Made by a program: the position numbers and the translations under genes. The notes beneath the pieces were generated by a model. That model saw nothing but the letters and a program-made list of their open reading frames with translations, did no database searches and was not told where the DNA came from. From Argyresthia goedartella (lineage: Eukaryota; Arthropoda; Insecta; Lepidoptera; Argyresthiidae), in assembly GCA_949825045.1 (NCBI GenBank), contig OX463827.1, forward strand, positions 6,532,501 to 6,596,500: a stretch of DNA of 64,000 nucleotides. The letters are read 5' to 3'. The stretch's first letter is position 1. Every line of letters starts with the position of its first letter. Shown in pieces: positions 22,600-33,690 of this stretch.

Positions 22600-22852
22600 A
22601 ATAAATAAATACCTTCAACACTATTTACACACATTGATCTAGCCCCAAACTAGGATTCCCTGTATCTTGGGTACTAGACAACAATACACAGACTTATATA
22701 GATAGAATAACTTAGATAGATAAACAACCATGACTAGGGTACAAACATCCGTTCTCATCAAACAAATATTTGCCCCCACCGGGACTCGAACCCGGGACCA
22801 TTGGCTTCGTAGGCAGGGTTACTGCCGACTCGGCCATTCGGGTCGTCTGGTA
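22600..22852 (-). repeat. tRNA-derived SINE (type C)
   Basis: On the minus strand the head reads GACCCGAATGGCCGAGTCGG, and further on CCGGGTTCGAGTCCCGG forms a strong B box and T-arm. The body has TGATGAGAACGGATGTTTGT and the element ends in TATTTATTTATTTATT. It is not a functional tRNA. Confidence 0.8.
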
Positions 22853-24565
22853 TGAGGTATATGTTCGATTTTGATTCGATTCGATTTCTATCTATAATAA
22901 TAACTTGGTCTGTTACCCAAGGTGAACCAGTGCTACTGCCACAGAATGTGTTCCTTATTACCATTGCACATGACCTTTGGTGCCTAGTTAAACCGTACAT
23001 GGTTTATTGGTTGGCACTCTTTGTTGATAGTTAAGTTGTTATCACTTGTTAAAAAATAAATAATGTAAATAAAAAATGGTACATACTAAACGTACTAGTT
23101 AAGGCGTTGCATAATAGGTATACTTAAATTCAGAATGATTGGTTATTCGATACCTACTTATACTGCGGGCGGTAGAGAGTCAAAGTAGAGTCTATTTCCA
23201 GCTATTTTAACCCTTTAATACCCTATCAGAAAAATAATGCGTTGAGAGCTTTTTTCATTTGAAAAAAAAATGACATTAAGTTATTAATTACGTAAAAACT
23301 AAATTATTTTGAGCACAGATTAATAATGAGTTACAAATTGGAATCTCCGAAAAAACATTCATAAATAGCGACTCTTGCTACAACGCAATAAAGTTCAATT
23401 CATCCTGCACAGTGCGGCGCTTGAACTTCGGGTATACACCTACAAGTTGCCTCTCTTTCTATCGCGTAACTTTATCTCTTCTGACGGCATATGTTGTCTA
23501 ACGTTAGGGTTGCTCTCTTGTGACGAATAATTTAATCTGAATATTTACTTACCAGCTACGAACCTACTATATGTACTTGTAGCTTTGTAGGTGAAGTGCG
23601 GAGTGTCACCGGCCTGCTTTGAGTAACTTCTTGATTGTCCTTTGTTAGCTAATACATCAATGATTCTGTGGAGTAGCTTAAAGTTAAAAAAATACGTACT
23701 CTAATGTACGGAAACGAGCGTACAAATTGGATAAAAACTTTCTCGTTTTATCATCCACCAAAGTAAATTAAAACTGATTATTGTTCTTCTGAGGTATGTT
23801 CCACTACTTTACAATTATTGCAACAGTTTTTTTTTGTTCTAAAGTTTGTTTTATTATTTATCATGGTGGATAGCTGATAAAACAAGAAAGCTTTTTAATC
23901 AATTCTGACGCGCTGTACCATTAATAATTTTTGACGAAATCGCTGTTATAAAATTTAGTAAGTTTTCTCATCAAGAGAGTTGATGGGCTCACTGCATCAA
24001 AATTAGGAGTGTTTTTCTGACCTCTATTTCACAGAAGCATTGACGTATTAGGCTTACAAAGTTGAGTCAAAAAGTTAGCCAAAGTAAATGAAAAACCCAA
24101 ATTACTCGATATCCTTTAATTTGCGGAAAGGGTACTATAGGGTTAAGTTTGTTGGGCTCTACTTTAACCTTTCACAATAAATGTATCGAAGAACACTCAC
24201 CGATATACACTTTTTATTGATGAAGGTTATTTTACTTTGCATAGGTCCCGTACGTAATATAATTAATTCCGATATCTCTAATTACCGGCGCAACTTAGTT
24301 CTCGAAACAGTCTTTAAAAAAAAACTTCAGTAAGGTTTTAATTTCGTTCAAATCAGTGCTTACATTTATATGATACGCTTAAGGCTTCCAAAAATTGATA
24401 CTTTCGTTACTGCTAGTGGCTTTGTGAGCTGTGGACCTCGCAAGCGGCACAGGGCGATTTTTCTTCTTCCTTTTTTCATCCCAACACCTCCGACCCTTGA
24501 AGTTTATCGGATGAACAAGTGGGATCATTATGAAATCCAATAGAAACAAATAAACCGACTGCATT
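22853..24565. other. Intergenic, no gene seen
   Basis: AT-rich sequence. No ORF, exon or RNA gene that I can support. Confidence 0.5.
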
Positions 24566-24665
24566 TTCATTCAATACCACATACAAACTTATAAATGCAC
24601 CTGGTTGGGTAAGTGGATATAGAAAGTAGCCGGCACCAATAACTTTGTAAACTACATTTGTGATC
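24566..24665 (-). repeat. Fragment of the 'GGTTCCGTACC' retroposon family
   Basis: ACCACATACAAACTTATAAA, TGCACCTGGTT and ACCAATAACTTTGTAAAC are inverted forms of blocks in 32194-33360 and 51196-51606. Confidence 0.6.
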
Positions 24666-24954
24666 TAAAATGCAACCTATTGACTTTTCACTAAATTATA
24701 TGGCCTATAGGACTTCAAGAATCCAATGAAACCTCATTTGTCAAGCCGTTTGGGCTGTAGTGTATTTTTTACATTTTAAAGCCACAAATCTCCCCCATTT
24801 TGAAAAATAATCCAAAAACCGAATCGATAAAAAAGCCTTAGGATTGTCAAACGTGCTCACAAAATTTCACGAGAATCCTTTGAGAATTGATAACCTGTAG
24901 AGGAGACCAGCCGAACAGAAATCCAGACTTATGAAATCATTTTTGCCCAAGCTG

Positions 24955-25026
24955 AACGGAAACGTTTTGCTCGCTCGGTCACTTAGATTCTTATCTAAGT
25001 GACCGAGCGAGAAAAGCGTTTCCGTT
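24955..25026. repeat. Long hairpin, about 33-bp arms
   Basis: AACGGAAACG, TTTGCTCGCTCGGTCACTTAGA and the inverse arm TCTAAGTGACCGAGCGAGAA, AAGCGTTTCCGTT pair almost perfectly across a very short loop. Confidence 0.85.
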
Positions 25027-25077
25027 TATTAACGTATTATTACTCTTAGTAACACACGTGAGACAGCGTCACACGTT

Positions 25078-25200
25078 TTCCAATACGGGGTGGCTGAGGC
25101 AGAATTGTGCCCACTTTTAGCCAGTTACCATACTCCATTTTGCGAGAGAGGGGGCTAGCACATCGCCGCGATTATGAAGGTTTCCTCATGTTTCGTATGT
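25078..25200 (-). repeat. Fragment of SINE type B
   Basis: The reverse complement contains GAGGAAACCTTCATAATCGC, GATGTGCTAGCCCCC and CCACCCCGTATTGG, as in 21128-21437. Confidence 0.7.
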
Positions 25201-25554
25201 ATTAGTTAGTTAGTACTTATTCTTCAGCTAGACTGTAATTTATTATAGCCTGATTAGAATAATTCGATTAGCCTTCGTGTGTACATACGAAAAATCATGT
25301 AAAGCTTATTCGGCGCCTCTATATTTCCGAAGTTATTTAAAATGTTAACTTCGGGCTCAATTATGTAACAATTGCTCAGGTGACATTTTTAAAGTAGATT
25401 TTGTAACATGCTTCGACATCTCTAGATGTGTTAAATAAATTGTGGATGTGTGCTTGTGTGTGTTATATATAGACTTATGACAAACGAAAGTTGAGACTGG
25501 AAGCGCACGCAAAAAGATATCGGCATCGCAACCCCATACTTACGATCTGACTTA

Positions 25555-25777
25555 AGGTGAACGCACACTTGTCCGAGCCAAGCGCTTTGAACGAGCCGAG
25601 CGAAAGGAATTCCAGAATTCCCTACATGAACTCCTATGAAACCTCGCTCACCTGCCCGCCTCGAACCGTTCGCATCGTAGGTGTGCGAGATTCCACAGCA
25701 TGGAAGTTCTGGGATTCCTTTCGTTTGACACGTTCAGCTCGGTGGGTGTGAGTGAGTTCAGTGAACTTAGTTCACCT
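25555..25777. mobile_element. MITE of about 223 bp, TTA target duplication
   Basis: AGGTGAAC at the left end is inverted as GTTCACCT at the right end, with looser pairing inward (CACAC / GTGTG, GAGCCGAGC / GCTCGG). TTA lies on both flanks (25552-25554 and 25778-25780). A 3-bp TTA duplication is typical of PIF/Harbinger-derived MITEs. Confidence 0.55.
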
Positions 25778-26059
25778 TTATTGCAGTTTGACAGAAGGTG
25801 ATGTATGAAATGTTTTTTTTTAAATAATGCTGATTTCGTGTGCCAGAATATAGTGTGCTTTAACATTAATATACATCCGGTGTTATGCAACTAACACTTA
25901 AACAAAAAGCAGCTCAGCCATACCAGTACTTGCAAGGTCAACACTTTCTGATAATATTTGTATCAGAATTCGTAATAGGTTAAAGATATAAATGTCTGTT
26001 TTTTTATATTGGGCAATGGTAGTTTCCAAATAAAATAGTGAGAAAAGACTTGGGAATAT

Positions 26060-26547
26060 GATCCAAATGTATGTGTTTCCGGTAAACTGTATAATCCGGT
26101 ATTATATATAATCCCCAGGCAATATATAGAATGCCTAAAACGTGCAGGTAATGTATGAAATATTATTTATTTTATACTTTACCTAGGTATTATATATAAT
26201 AAACAAGGCGCAGCCGGTAATTTATGTAAAAGCGTAAAACACTGCTGTAGCTTAGGTTGAAGTATTTTTTGTGTTAGGTTGATAAAGTAAGAACAAAAAA
26301 TACTTAGTTTGAAGTATTTTTCGTTGTTCTTAGCTTCGCTCATCCCCTTAACCCTTCACCTAAGGTACCGCAGAATTTTGCCCTGATAATGTGCGGAAAA
26401 ACTATTTATTTTGCAAATTGCCGGGGTCCAAGTAGGTATTCTATATAATCCTTAGGAATTGTATATATTACCTAGGTAAAGTATGTGATGGACATTAATA
26501 TTAATTTAATACTATTTTATACTTTGCCTGTACGCCTAGGTATTATA
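26060..26547 (+). mobile_element. Core-and-arms element, copy 2 (right arm split by the mariner element)
   Basis: The core (26245-26390) includes GTATTTTTCGTTGTTCTTAG, CTTCGCTCATCCCCTTAACC and CTTCACCTAAGGTACCGCAG. The arms consist of repeated locus-specific motifs of the type GGTATTATATATAAT and AGGTATTCTATATAATCC. The same motif resumes at 29267-29300 (TATAGAATACCTGCATTATA), so the mariner-like element landed inside the right arm. Confidence 0.65.
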
Positions 26548-27137
26548 CAGGGTTACAGGAAAAGTCGTGCTAGATCCGTTAAGGGCATGGAGTACCCATA
26601 ATTTCTGACTTATTTAACTATGAAACACCCTACCCTAAACTTAACCCTTTTCGAGATATTCGACTTTTATTTTTTTTATTTAAAATTGCCGATTTTTAGG
26701 CTACTAAATTTTTTTATTTTTATTTTGTGTGTCTTATTATTATTATTATTGCATTTTCATATGTGTAATAAGATGCTTTAGAACGTCAATCATTAAAATA
26801 GTGCATAAGTTAATTGAATAGGCCGAGTAGACAAGTGAAAGTTAAGAAATTAAAAAAAAAATTAGAAAGTTTATTTTTCTCTAAGGGATATCTAAAAAAA
26901 TATTATGGCAGTTGTTCGGCAGATGTGTTTTAAAATATCTACGTTTCATCAGCTATCTAACGAGGTATAACAATCTAGGGTTTTATTTAAATTAATTGAA
27001 AAAAACTTAGTTTCATTGGCGACAGTGGAGAAGAAAATTAATACTTAACCCTAAAAAGTAAAATAAAACAATAGGTAAGCATGTTGTCATTTATTAAATC
27101 AGGTTTTCACACAACTTTTTCTTACTCTACAGTTCAT
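26548..27137. repeat. Left TIR of the mariner-like element
   Basis: Runs from CAGGGTTACAGG to the block CTTACTCTACAGTTCATGT, which contains the natural stop codon of the transposase frame. Confidence 0.85.
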
Positions 27138-27288
27138 GTTCAACATGGCCGCCTCTGTTTCTAATACATTGTCGCATCCTTCTACGGAGACCAGTCTTCA
27201 CTACTCCAGTGGTCAACGTTGTCCTCATTTGATTTGCTGCATCCACAATCCTTTCTCTCAATTCTTCCACAGACGAAACTGGATTTGG

Positions 27289-28215
27289 CTAGCTGTAGAC
27301 AAGACTTTTCATGCGCCCCCACACATGAAAATCCATGGGGGTTAGGTACGGACATCTTGCTGGCCATGGCAACGGCCCACCTCGTCCTATCCATTTGTTT
27401 GGATAATTTGTGTCCAGCCAGTCCCTGACACTTCTCCTGAAATGGGCAGGGCAGTCATCGTGTTGGAACCACATGTCCCTGATCAAGTTGAGTGGCAGAT
27501 CATCCAGCAAATCACTCAAGTCTCCTCTCAAGAAGTTTTCGTAGCTTTCCCCATCTAGATTGTCCGGGAGAAAGTAAGGTCCAATCAAATGATTGGAGAT
27601 AATGCCCATCCACACATTCACGCTGAATCTTCGTTGGGACCCCTTCACTCTTTTCTTATTGGGATTCCTTAGTTGTTTTGGGGCCCAGTAATGGGCATTG
27701 TGATAGTTAGTTATGCCATCTTTATCAAATTTGGATTCATCTGTCCACAAGATATTTCTTAGAAAATCTGGGTCTTCTACGTCAGCATGTACCATAAATC
27801 TGCAGAAGTCCAACCTTCTTGCGGGGTCTCCTTCTTCAATAACGTGTACCGTCGTATAATGGTACGGGTATAGGCCAGCAGTATGCACTGTAAACCACAC
27901 TCTCGATTGCGAAAGTCCCAGATCACGGGCAACAATATTAGTGGAAGTAGTCGGATCCGCTCGAAAGCGTTGCAGTATCTCATTGTCCTGTTCTTCGTCG
28001 TCAACAATTCGTGGTCTTCCCATGACTGTATTTCGTCTCAAAACAGAGCCAGTTTCTCGAAGTCTTCGATAAACTCTGTCAAAAACGGCTACATCCGGCA
28101 CTCGACGACCGGGGTAGCGAGTTATGTATTCGTTGCGAGCTTGCGCAGACACACGATTGCAGTATCCGTAACAAATGAGCATATCAGCATATTCCTCAGG
28201 TGTGTAGGACGTCAT
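27289..28215 (-). CDS. Mariner-like transposase (DD41D), 308 aa, ended by a premature TAG
   Basis: The protein starts MTSYTPEEYADMLICYG (ATG at 28213-28215), an N-terminal helix-turn-helix of the type often labelled DUF4817 in insect elements. A GRPR-type motif (MGRPRIVDD, residue 65 on) follows. The cut-and-paste catalytic triad is present: D159 in WTDESKF, D253 in QHDDCPAH and D295 in LTPMDFHVWG. Forty-one residues separate the second and third aspartates. The usual SPDLTP reads CPYLTP here. The frame closes with TAG at 27289-27291 but stays open for 53 more codons to a TAG at 27127-27129, just at the TIR edge, so the full protein would be 362 codons. The copy is probably inactive unless the stop is read through. 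An upstream in-frame extension to 28431 is not supported by family length. Confidence 0.88.
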   Translation of the reverse strand: MTSYTPEEYADMLICYGYCNRVSAQARNEYITRYPGRRVPDVAVFDRVYRRLRETGSVLRRNTVMGRPRIVDDEEQDNEILQRFRADPTTSTNIVARDLGLSQSRVWFTVHTAGLYPYHYTTVHVIEEGDPARRLDFCRFMVHADVEDPDFLRNILWTDESKFDKDGITNYHNAHYWAPKQLRNPNKKRVKGSQRRFSVNVWMGIISNHLIGPYFLPDNLDGESYENFLRGDLSDLLDDLPLNLIRDMWFQHDDCPAHFRRSVRDWLDTNYPNKWIGRGGPLPWPARCPYLTPMDFHVWGRMKSLVYS

Positions 28216-28601
28216 CTTCAACACTTCCGTATCACAAGTACTAATCAGAGTCCGATTAACAAGCACGTAGTCACAAATCAGAAGAAATAGTCCAGAATCA
28301 CAGCCAAGTCGAGAAAAAGAGCAAAACGATATCACATCTACTGTACGAAGCACAAAAGCAGACTGACAACCAAAACAATATCCGGTGTTGTATTCCAGCC
28401 CTAACCGGTCTCTACACATTTTTTCTTTCATTCACACCTACATAAATCGTCACTTGTCTCGCTCGCACGGTGCGTCTTAACTTGAAGGACAATAAGCGCG
28501 GGGCCGTTAGAGCTGCTACCTGGAGCGTCCCAACTACTTTTATATCCACGAAATGTAATACAAATTCTAGATTGTTATACCTCGTTAGATAGCTGAGACA
28601 T

Positions 28602-29266
28602 GAACTGTAGAGTAAGAAAAAGTTGTGTGAAAACCTGATTTAAACCCCACCCTCTCATAAGGACACCGGTTGAACAAACTAACAATGGAGAACAAAAGAC
28701 GGCGAGGCAATGAAAATGACATTTCATGCTTACTTACCTATTGTTTTATTTTACTTTTTAGGGCTAAGTATTAATTTTCTTCTCCACTGTCGCCTATGAA
28801 ACTAAGTTTTTTTCAATGAATTTAAATAAAACCCTAGATTTTTATACCTCGTTAGATAGCTGATGAATCGTAGATATTTTAAAAAACATCTGCCGAACAA
28901 CTGCCATAATATTTTTTTTAGATATCCCTTAGAGAAAAATAAACTTTCTAATATTTTTTTTAATTTCTTAACTTTCACTTGTCTACTACGGCCTATTCAA
29001 TTAACTTATGCACTATTTTAATGATTGACGTCCTAAATCATCTTATTACACATATGAAAATGCAATAATAATAATGATAAGACACACAAAATAAACAAAA
29101 TTAAATTTAGTAGCCTAAAAATCGGCAATTTTAAATAAAAAAATTAAAAGTCGAATATCTCGAAAAGGGTTAAGTTTAGGGTAGGGTGTTTCAGAGTGAA
29201 ATAAGTCAGAAATGATGGGTACTCCACGCCCTTAACGGATCTAGCACGACTTTTCCTGTAACCCTG
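28602..29266. repeat. Right TIR of the mariner-like element
   Basis: Inverse of 26548-27137 with an additional internal block. A further 26-bp piece of the TIR (TTATACCTCGTTAGATAGCT) is duplicated just inside, at 28574. Confidence 0.85.
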
Positions 29267-29639
29267 TATAGAATACCTGCATTATACAGATTGCCGGTAA
29301 CATATGCATGTCTTTTGAAGTCTATATCTAAATTTTGGTTTGTGGGCAGTGTAATGTACCCAAAATACTATCATTCCTCATTATATTGTAATCTTATTAA
29401 ACCGTACTAGATATTGCTTTATGTATTGTTGAAAGTTAACCGATTTTACTTTATTTGTTAAAAATATTAGTTCTAATAGGCAAAGTTATTTTTTTTTTAG
29501 TAAAATCAGTTTAATACGTATCCTACGTATTTATAAAACTGTACATATTATAATCATTATACATTAATGAATTATGTCTATATTATTGTGGCTTGCCTTT
29601 AGTTTTTTTATCTATTATTTCGACAAGATCTTCTATAAT

Positions 29640-30065
29640 AGTAGTTTATGTGACTGCTACATAATGGAGGGCATTTATACTGGAGAGTGGGATTATGAAA
29701 CGAGCCGAAGGCGAGTTCATAATAGTATCACTCGAGAGTTTTAATGCCTAATTATGTTCAGTTACATACACTAGTTTATCTACACACATATCATAAGCTC
29801 TCTTTGATGTGTTCAGGAACGGCATTGTGGCATTGATAATTGCACTGCAGTTGTTTAGCTTGTTCTGTAGTATCAACTTCACAGACAAACACAGACAGCA
29901 CGCAGGCGGGCGTCGGCGTTCGAAATTTGAATGTCATAATTTGACAAATTTTGGTACATTATGGTCATAATGTACGAATTTTCAGAGAAGAAATGAGTTT
30001 TTACCAAATAGTTTTACATTAAGCTGGTCTTAACGTGCGGTTTATGATACGTGTATAGATAAACC
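29640..30065 (+). repeat. Dispersed repeat 'D', copy 3
   Basis: Holds ACATAATGGAGGGCATTT, CTCGAGAGTTTTAATGCC, ACACATATCATAAGCTCTCT and CAGGCGGGCGTCGGCGTTC in the same order as copy 1, with more of the 5' part. Confidence 0.7.
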
Positions 30066-30835
30066 TTAAAACATTCCCTTTTAATTCCTGGAATAATATT
30101 AGATCATATAAGAATGAAGTATTTTTGAAAATAATGGTACTTTTGTAATTAAATGTTTTGTGAACCAGTTTAATAGGTGTCTATTATTTTTAGGGTGCCG
30201 TTCCTTAAGAAAGAAAAGCGGATTATTATAGTGTCTGTTCTAGTTCTGTCAAAGTAATATTAGACGACCGAATTCTGAACCGATTAAGTTGAAAGGTACA
30301 CTTATGTATTTATGTGACCCAAACACGAACGTGGTAAGTAAGTAATTACATTTTGAATTTGGAGTGCATTTTTGGGGACCAAATAAGAATAATAAAAAAA
30401 AGTTTTTCAAAAGGGGGTTTTCACCAGAATGCACAAGGAGGTAATGTTTTCGAGTGTAAGTATGTGTAGTGACATGTCACATAAAGAAGACTTGTTGAGA
30501 ATATTTCATTTTTTTTTTCATAACTTCTAAATACTTCGAAAAATATTTAAGAAAAACGTCAAAAATATATTTACAAACCGTATCGTGTAACATATATAAT
30601 GAAAGGGCTTGTTGCGAAGATCTATTTTTTTTCATAAACCTGAAAAAGTTAAAACCATATTTAAGAAAAAAAGGCAAAAAAGACCAACAGAAGCAAATCA
30701 AAAATTTTAATAAAAGTATTCCAAACTATTTAAAGGGTTTGTTGTAAGGGTCTCAAATTATTTTCTTAATAAACCTGAAATACTTAGTAAAAAAATAATA
30801 CCCCATAATAATAATCTACACCACACTCAAATACT
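30066..30835. other. Intergenic, no gene seen
   Basis: AT-rich. TTAGGGTGCCGTTCCTTAAG at about 30191 is a relic of the GGTTCCGTACC family. Two minus-strand open stretches (30249-30434, 30477-30701) are low-complexity. Confidence 0.45.
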
Positions 30836-31720
30836 CGAGGAGTACCTACATTGGTACGGAGCCGCTACTGACAGGATACTCAAACAATTTGTCTTCGCCA
30901 AAAGATATAAAATACAACTGCATGAAGACCCTTGGGAGGGCCTCAATCAAAGAGAACTAAAGATCTTCACACACGGTTCTTAAACAACTCAGGCACAGGC
31001 GCCGGGGTAATCTCGGAAGATCTAAACAGGGGGAAATCAACATCATTAGGTGCCCACAACACCGTCTTCCAAGCCGAGTGCAAGGGCATCATAATGGCTA
31101 CTACAGAAAGTGAGGCATACTCTCCAACAGCAAGGCAGTTCTGCAAACCCTACAAAGCAACACCATCACCAAGCCCTCTCAGAGGTATGTAACCACAGTA
31201 ATGTTACCCTGCAGTAGATAAAGGGACACAGTGGCTCGCGCGGCAACGGGCACTGGCAAGGTTGGTTTCGGAACAGACGGTGGAGGGATCAGAACCTATA
31301 ATACCACCGCCATTTAGCTGGGTGAGAAAATCCTACGACAGCACACAAAAGTAATTCCCCAACTTTATTGGTAAACCTTGGACACCTGCAAGCAAGCCAG
31401 ACTGACCCTCTCGATGATCAGGCTTGGATTATCACGTAAGCTTCTGAGACTAAAAAGGTCACAGCTCCGCTTGGTAACCGTAGCGATGGCTGTTCACGCT
31501 TTGCTTAACACAAACTTACACACTCTAGGTGTTACAGACAGCCCCCTGTGCAGAGCCTGCATGGAGATGGAGGAGGAGACAGCCACCCACGTCCTGCTGG
31601 AATGTTCCGGCGTGACCATCTCCCGAGCAACACACCTCGGGTCACCCAGTTCGCTCCAGGAAGTCCCCGGCAACATCAAGGGTTTGTTAGGCTTCCTCAA
31701 GGAGCTGGGTTGGCAGGAGT
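30836..31720 (+). pseudogene. 3' part of an RNase H-carrying LINE (R1/I-like), decayed
   Basis: Across shifting frames the order is: an RNase H start (EDPWEGLNQRELKIFTHGS, where FTDGS is expected), NRGKSTSLGAHNTVFQAEC, KGHSGSRGN near 31215, and a C-terminal frame at 31378-31722. That frame has CRACMEMEEETATHVLLEC, a CCHC-like finger, and ends GLLGFLKELGWQE. Such an RNase H followed by a cysteine-histidine tail is typical of R1/LOA/I-group LINEs. The catalytic Asp of FTDGS reads His, and several stops and frameshifts show it is dead. Confidence 0.8.
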
Positions 31721-31807
31721 AGTGCCCCCAACCCACATCACGCAAAATAGGCGCAAATTGAAGTCGTCGAGTTGCGGAAAATCAGCCCGCGATAAACTAT
31801 AGTTTAC

Positions 31808-31995
31808 AATAAACGTTTGACAATATCATAATTGTATATTTTCAGCAGCTATATTTTATAAACTAAATTTTGTGTTAAAAAAACAGCATTTGACTATGAC
31901 TTCACATGCTAGTATTTCATAGAACTCGTGAACAAAATTACTGTTTTAACAGTTCCAAAAAAGGATCTATTTTGACTAAAAGTCAAATACCAATA
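31808..31995 (+). repeat. Dispersed repeat 'E', copy 2
   Basis: CGTTTGACAATATCATAATT, TTTGACTATGACTTCACATG and CTCGTGAACAAAATTACTGT align with 20624-20810. Confidence 0.65.
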
Positions 31996-32193
31996 ACGGT
32001 ATTTGACTGCTAGCCAAATTATTTTATTTATTATTTAAATATTATTTTTGTCGCTTTATTAAAGCGGCAAATAAGATTAAAAAAAAGTTTTCTAAACAGT
32101 ATCGCGCGCGGGATATGTCTTATGAATGGGCTTGTTGCGAGGATCTCATATATATTTTAGCATAAACCTGAAATACTTCTTTAAGAAAATAGA

Positions 32194-33360
32194 CAAAAAA
32201 CCGGTCAAGTGCGAGTCTAAATCGCGCACGAAGGGTTCCGTACCACCGTTCAATGGAAGCGATGGTGTGGAGTGAATAGTTTGGATTTTACACAGCAAAA
32301 TATTGTTTACAAAGTTATTGGTGCGGTTACTTTCACACTCCATGTACGTAACCAGGTGCATCCATAAGTTTGTATGTGGTATTGAAATAATTGTTGTATG
32401 GGAGCCCCCTTAAATATTTCTTTTATCCTGTTTTTTAGTATTTGTTGCTATAGCGGCAACAGAAATACATAATCTGTGAAAATTTCAACTCTCTAGCTAG
32501 CTAGGTTCTTGAGATACAAATCAAATCAAATCAAATTTATTTATTCGTGCTGAAAAATTACATAGGTAGGTACAATAAGTAGGTATAGCATTTAATTATT
32601 ACACTGCTGATATTTGTTTTGCGTACCTCAGGGAAGCTCTGTCCCCTACACTAAGTAAAACTTGTATAGTAGGGTTACAGCGTCTCTCTTTGGCTGTGTT
32701 TTATGCTCTTATTTAAAATTATTTTATTTAGGTGGTACATTTCAAGATTTTATTTAATGAAAGTATGAATTAAATTTACACATTAATTAATTAAATTTGT
32801 AGGTACATAATATAAATTGATTAATTATAGCTTGGATCTTAGATGCCATGGGTGTGAGAGTGTGTGTGAGTGTGTGTGTGCGTGTGTTGTGAAGTGTAAG
32901 ATAAAATATTTAGCTAATTAGTTAGGTATAGCAAATAATTTCTCTGTTTCCTCAAAATTAAGTTGCAACAAGTACCGTGTGATTGTTCTGGTGCATTCGT
33001 GCCGATTCAGTGCTAATATGCTGATATATTTACTGACTCTGTTGTATATAAAAGGCCCCATTTTAGATATATGTTTTGCACCAAAGCATGTTGTAGATGG
33101 TGGAACTTTGAAAATAATGTTTTTCCTCCTTTTTTGTGTGTTTTCCTCCATACTAGCCGTTGAGATAGTTGTGTGTTGTTTGAGTAGAATTGATTGAATG
33201 TAGAGTTGTCGTACTGTCAGCACCGAACACTCTTTGTACAGGTTCTCAGTGGGAAACATTCTGGGTTTAAAGAACATACAGCCTGGTGACAGACGGACGG
33301 ACAGCGAAGTCTTAGTAATAGGGTTCCGTTCTTACCCGTTGGGTACGGAACCCTAAAAAG
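32194..33360 (+). mobile_element. Lepidopteran 'GGTTCCGTACC' retroposon, interrupted by a LINE
   Basis: Starts AACCGGTCAAGTGCGAGTCT and ends GGGTACGGAACCCTAAAAAG. It matches the uninterrupted copy at 51196-51606 block for block (ACCGTTCAATGGAAGCGATG, TGGGAGCCCCCTTAAATATT, CAGCCTGGTGACAGACG). Between GAGATACA and CAGCCTGG this copy carries the 757-bp LINE insertion. No ORF is present, so it probably depends on another element. Confidence 0.8.
32519..33275 (-). mobile_element. 5'-truncated LINE inserted in the retroposon
   Basis: Flanked by the duplication ATACA (32514-32518 and 33276-33280). On the minus strand it encodes a 3'-terminal LINE ORF piece (33277 to 32918) with NLYKECSVLTVRQLYIQSIL and MGPFIYNRVSKYI, then a UTR, and ends in TTTGATTTGATTTGATT, a typical repeat tail. 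A GT-rich stretch lies at about 32850-32888. Confidence 0.75.
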
Positions 33361-33364
33361 ACCA

Positions 33365-33690
33365 TTCACCTTATTATCTCCAAAACTACTGCTCCATTTT
33401 TTTTTAACAAAATATGTGATATAGGTCTTTACTTAAATATTACACGAAAAATAATGTATTGTGTAAGGGGGCAAAATTTATTTCAATACTATATACAAAC
33501 TTAAAAATGCACCTAATTACATACATGAATAATGAAAGTAGCCGCACAAATAACTTTGTAAACAACATTTCGCTATCTTATTATTATTCACAGGAAAATT
33601 AAAGATACCCTAATCATGGGGATATGCGTTGGTACGGAACCCTTCGTGCATGAGTCCGACTCCCACTTGACCGTTTATTTTAGCCTCAGT
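33365..33690 (-). repeat. Second, inverted retroposon fragment of the same family
   Basis: ACTATATACAAACTTAAAAA, CACAAATAACTTTGTAAACA, GGTACGGAACCCTTCGTGCA and GAGTCCGACTCCCACTTGAC are inverted forms of the 5' half of 51196-51606. Confidence 0.65.

Larger units (their letters stand above)
26548..29266 (-). mobile_element. Tc1/mariner-superfamily transposon with very long TIRs
   Basis: The ends CAGGGTTACAGGAAAAGTCG (26548) and its inverse (ending 29266) are flanked by TA at 26546-26547 and 29267-29268, the target duplication of Tc1/mariner elements. The inverted repeats run inward for about 590 bp on the left (to about 27137) and 665 bp on the right (from about 28602). The right one carries an extra block of roughly 75 bp near 28640-28715. 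The transposase gene lies between on the minus strand. The TIRs have diverged modestly, so the copy is not brand new. Confidence 0.9.

Noticed and set aside
22765..22845. tRNA gene on the minus strand
   Set aside because: Good T-arm and B box, but it continues into a SINE body and TATT tail.
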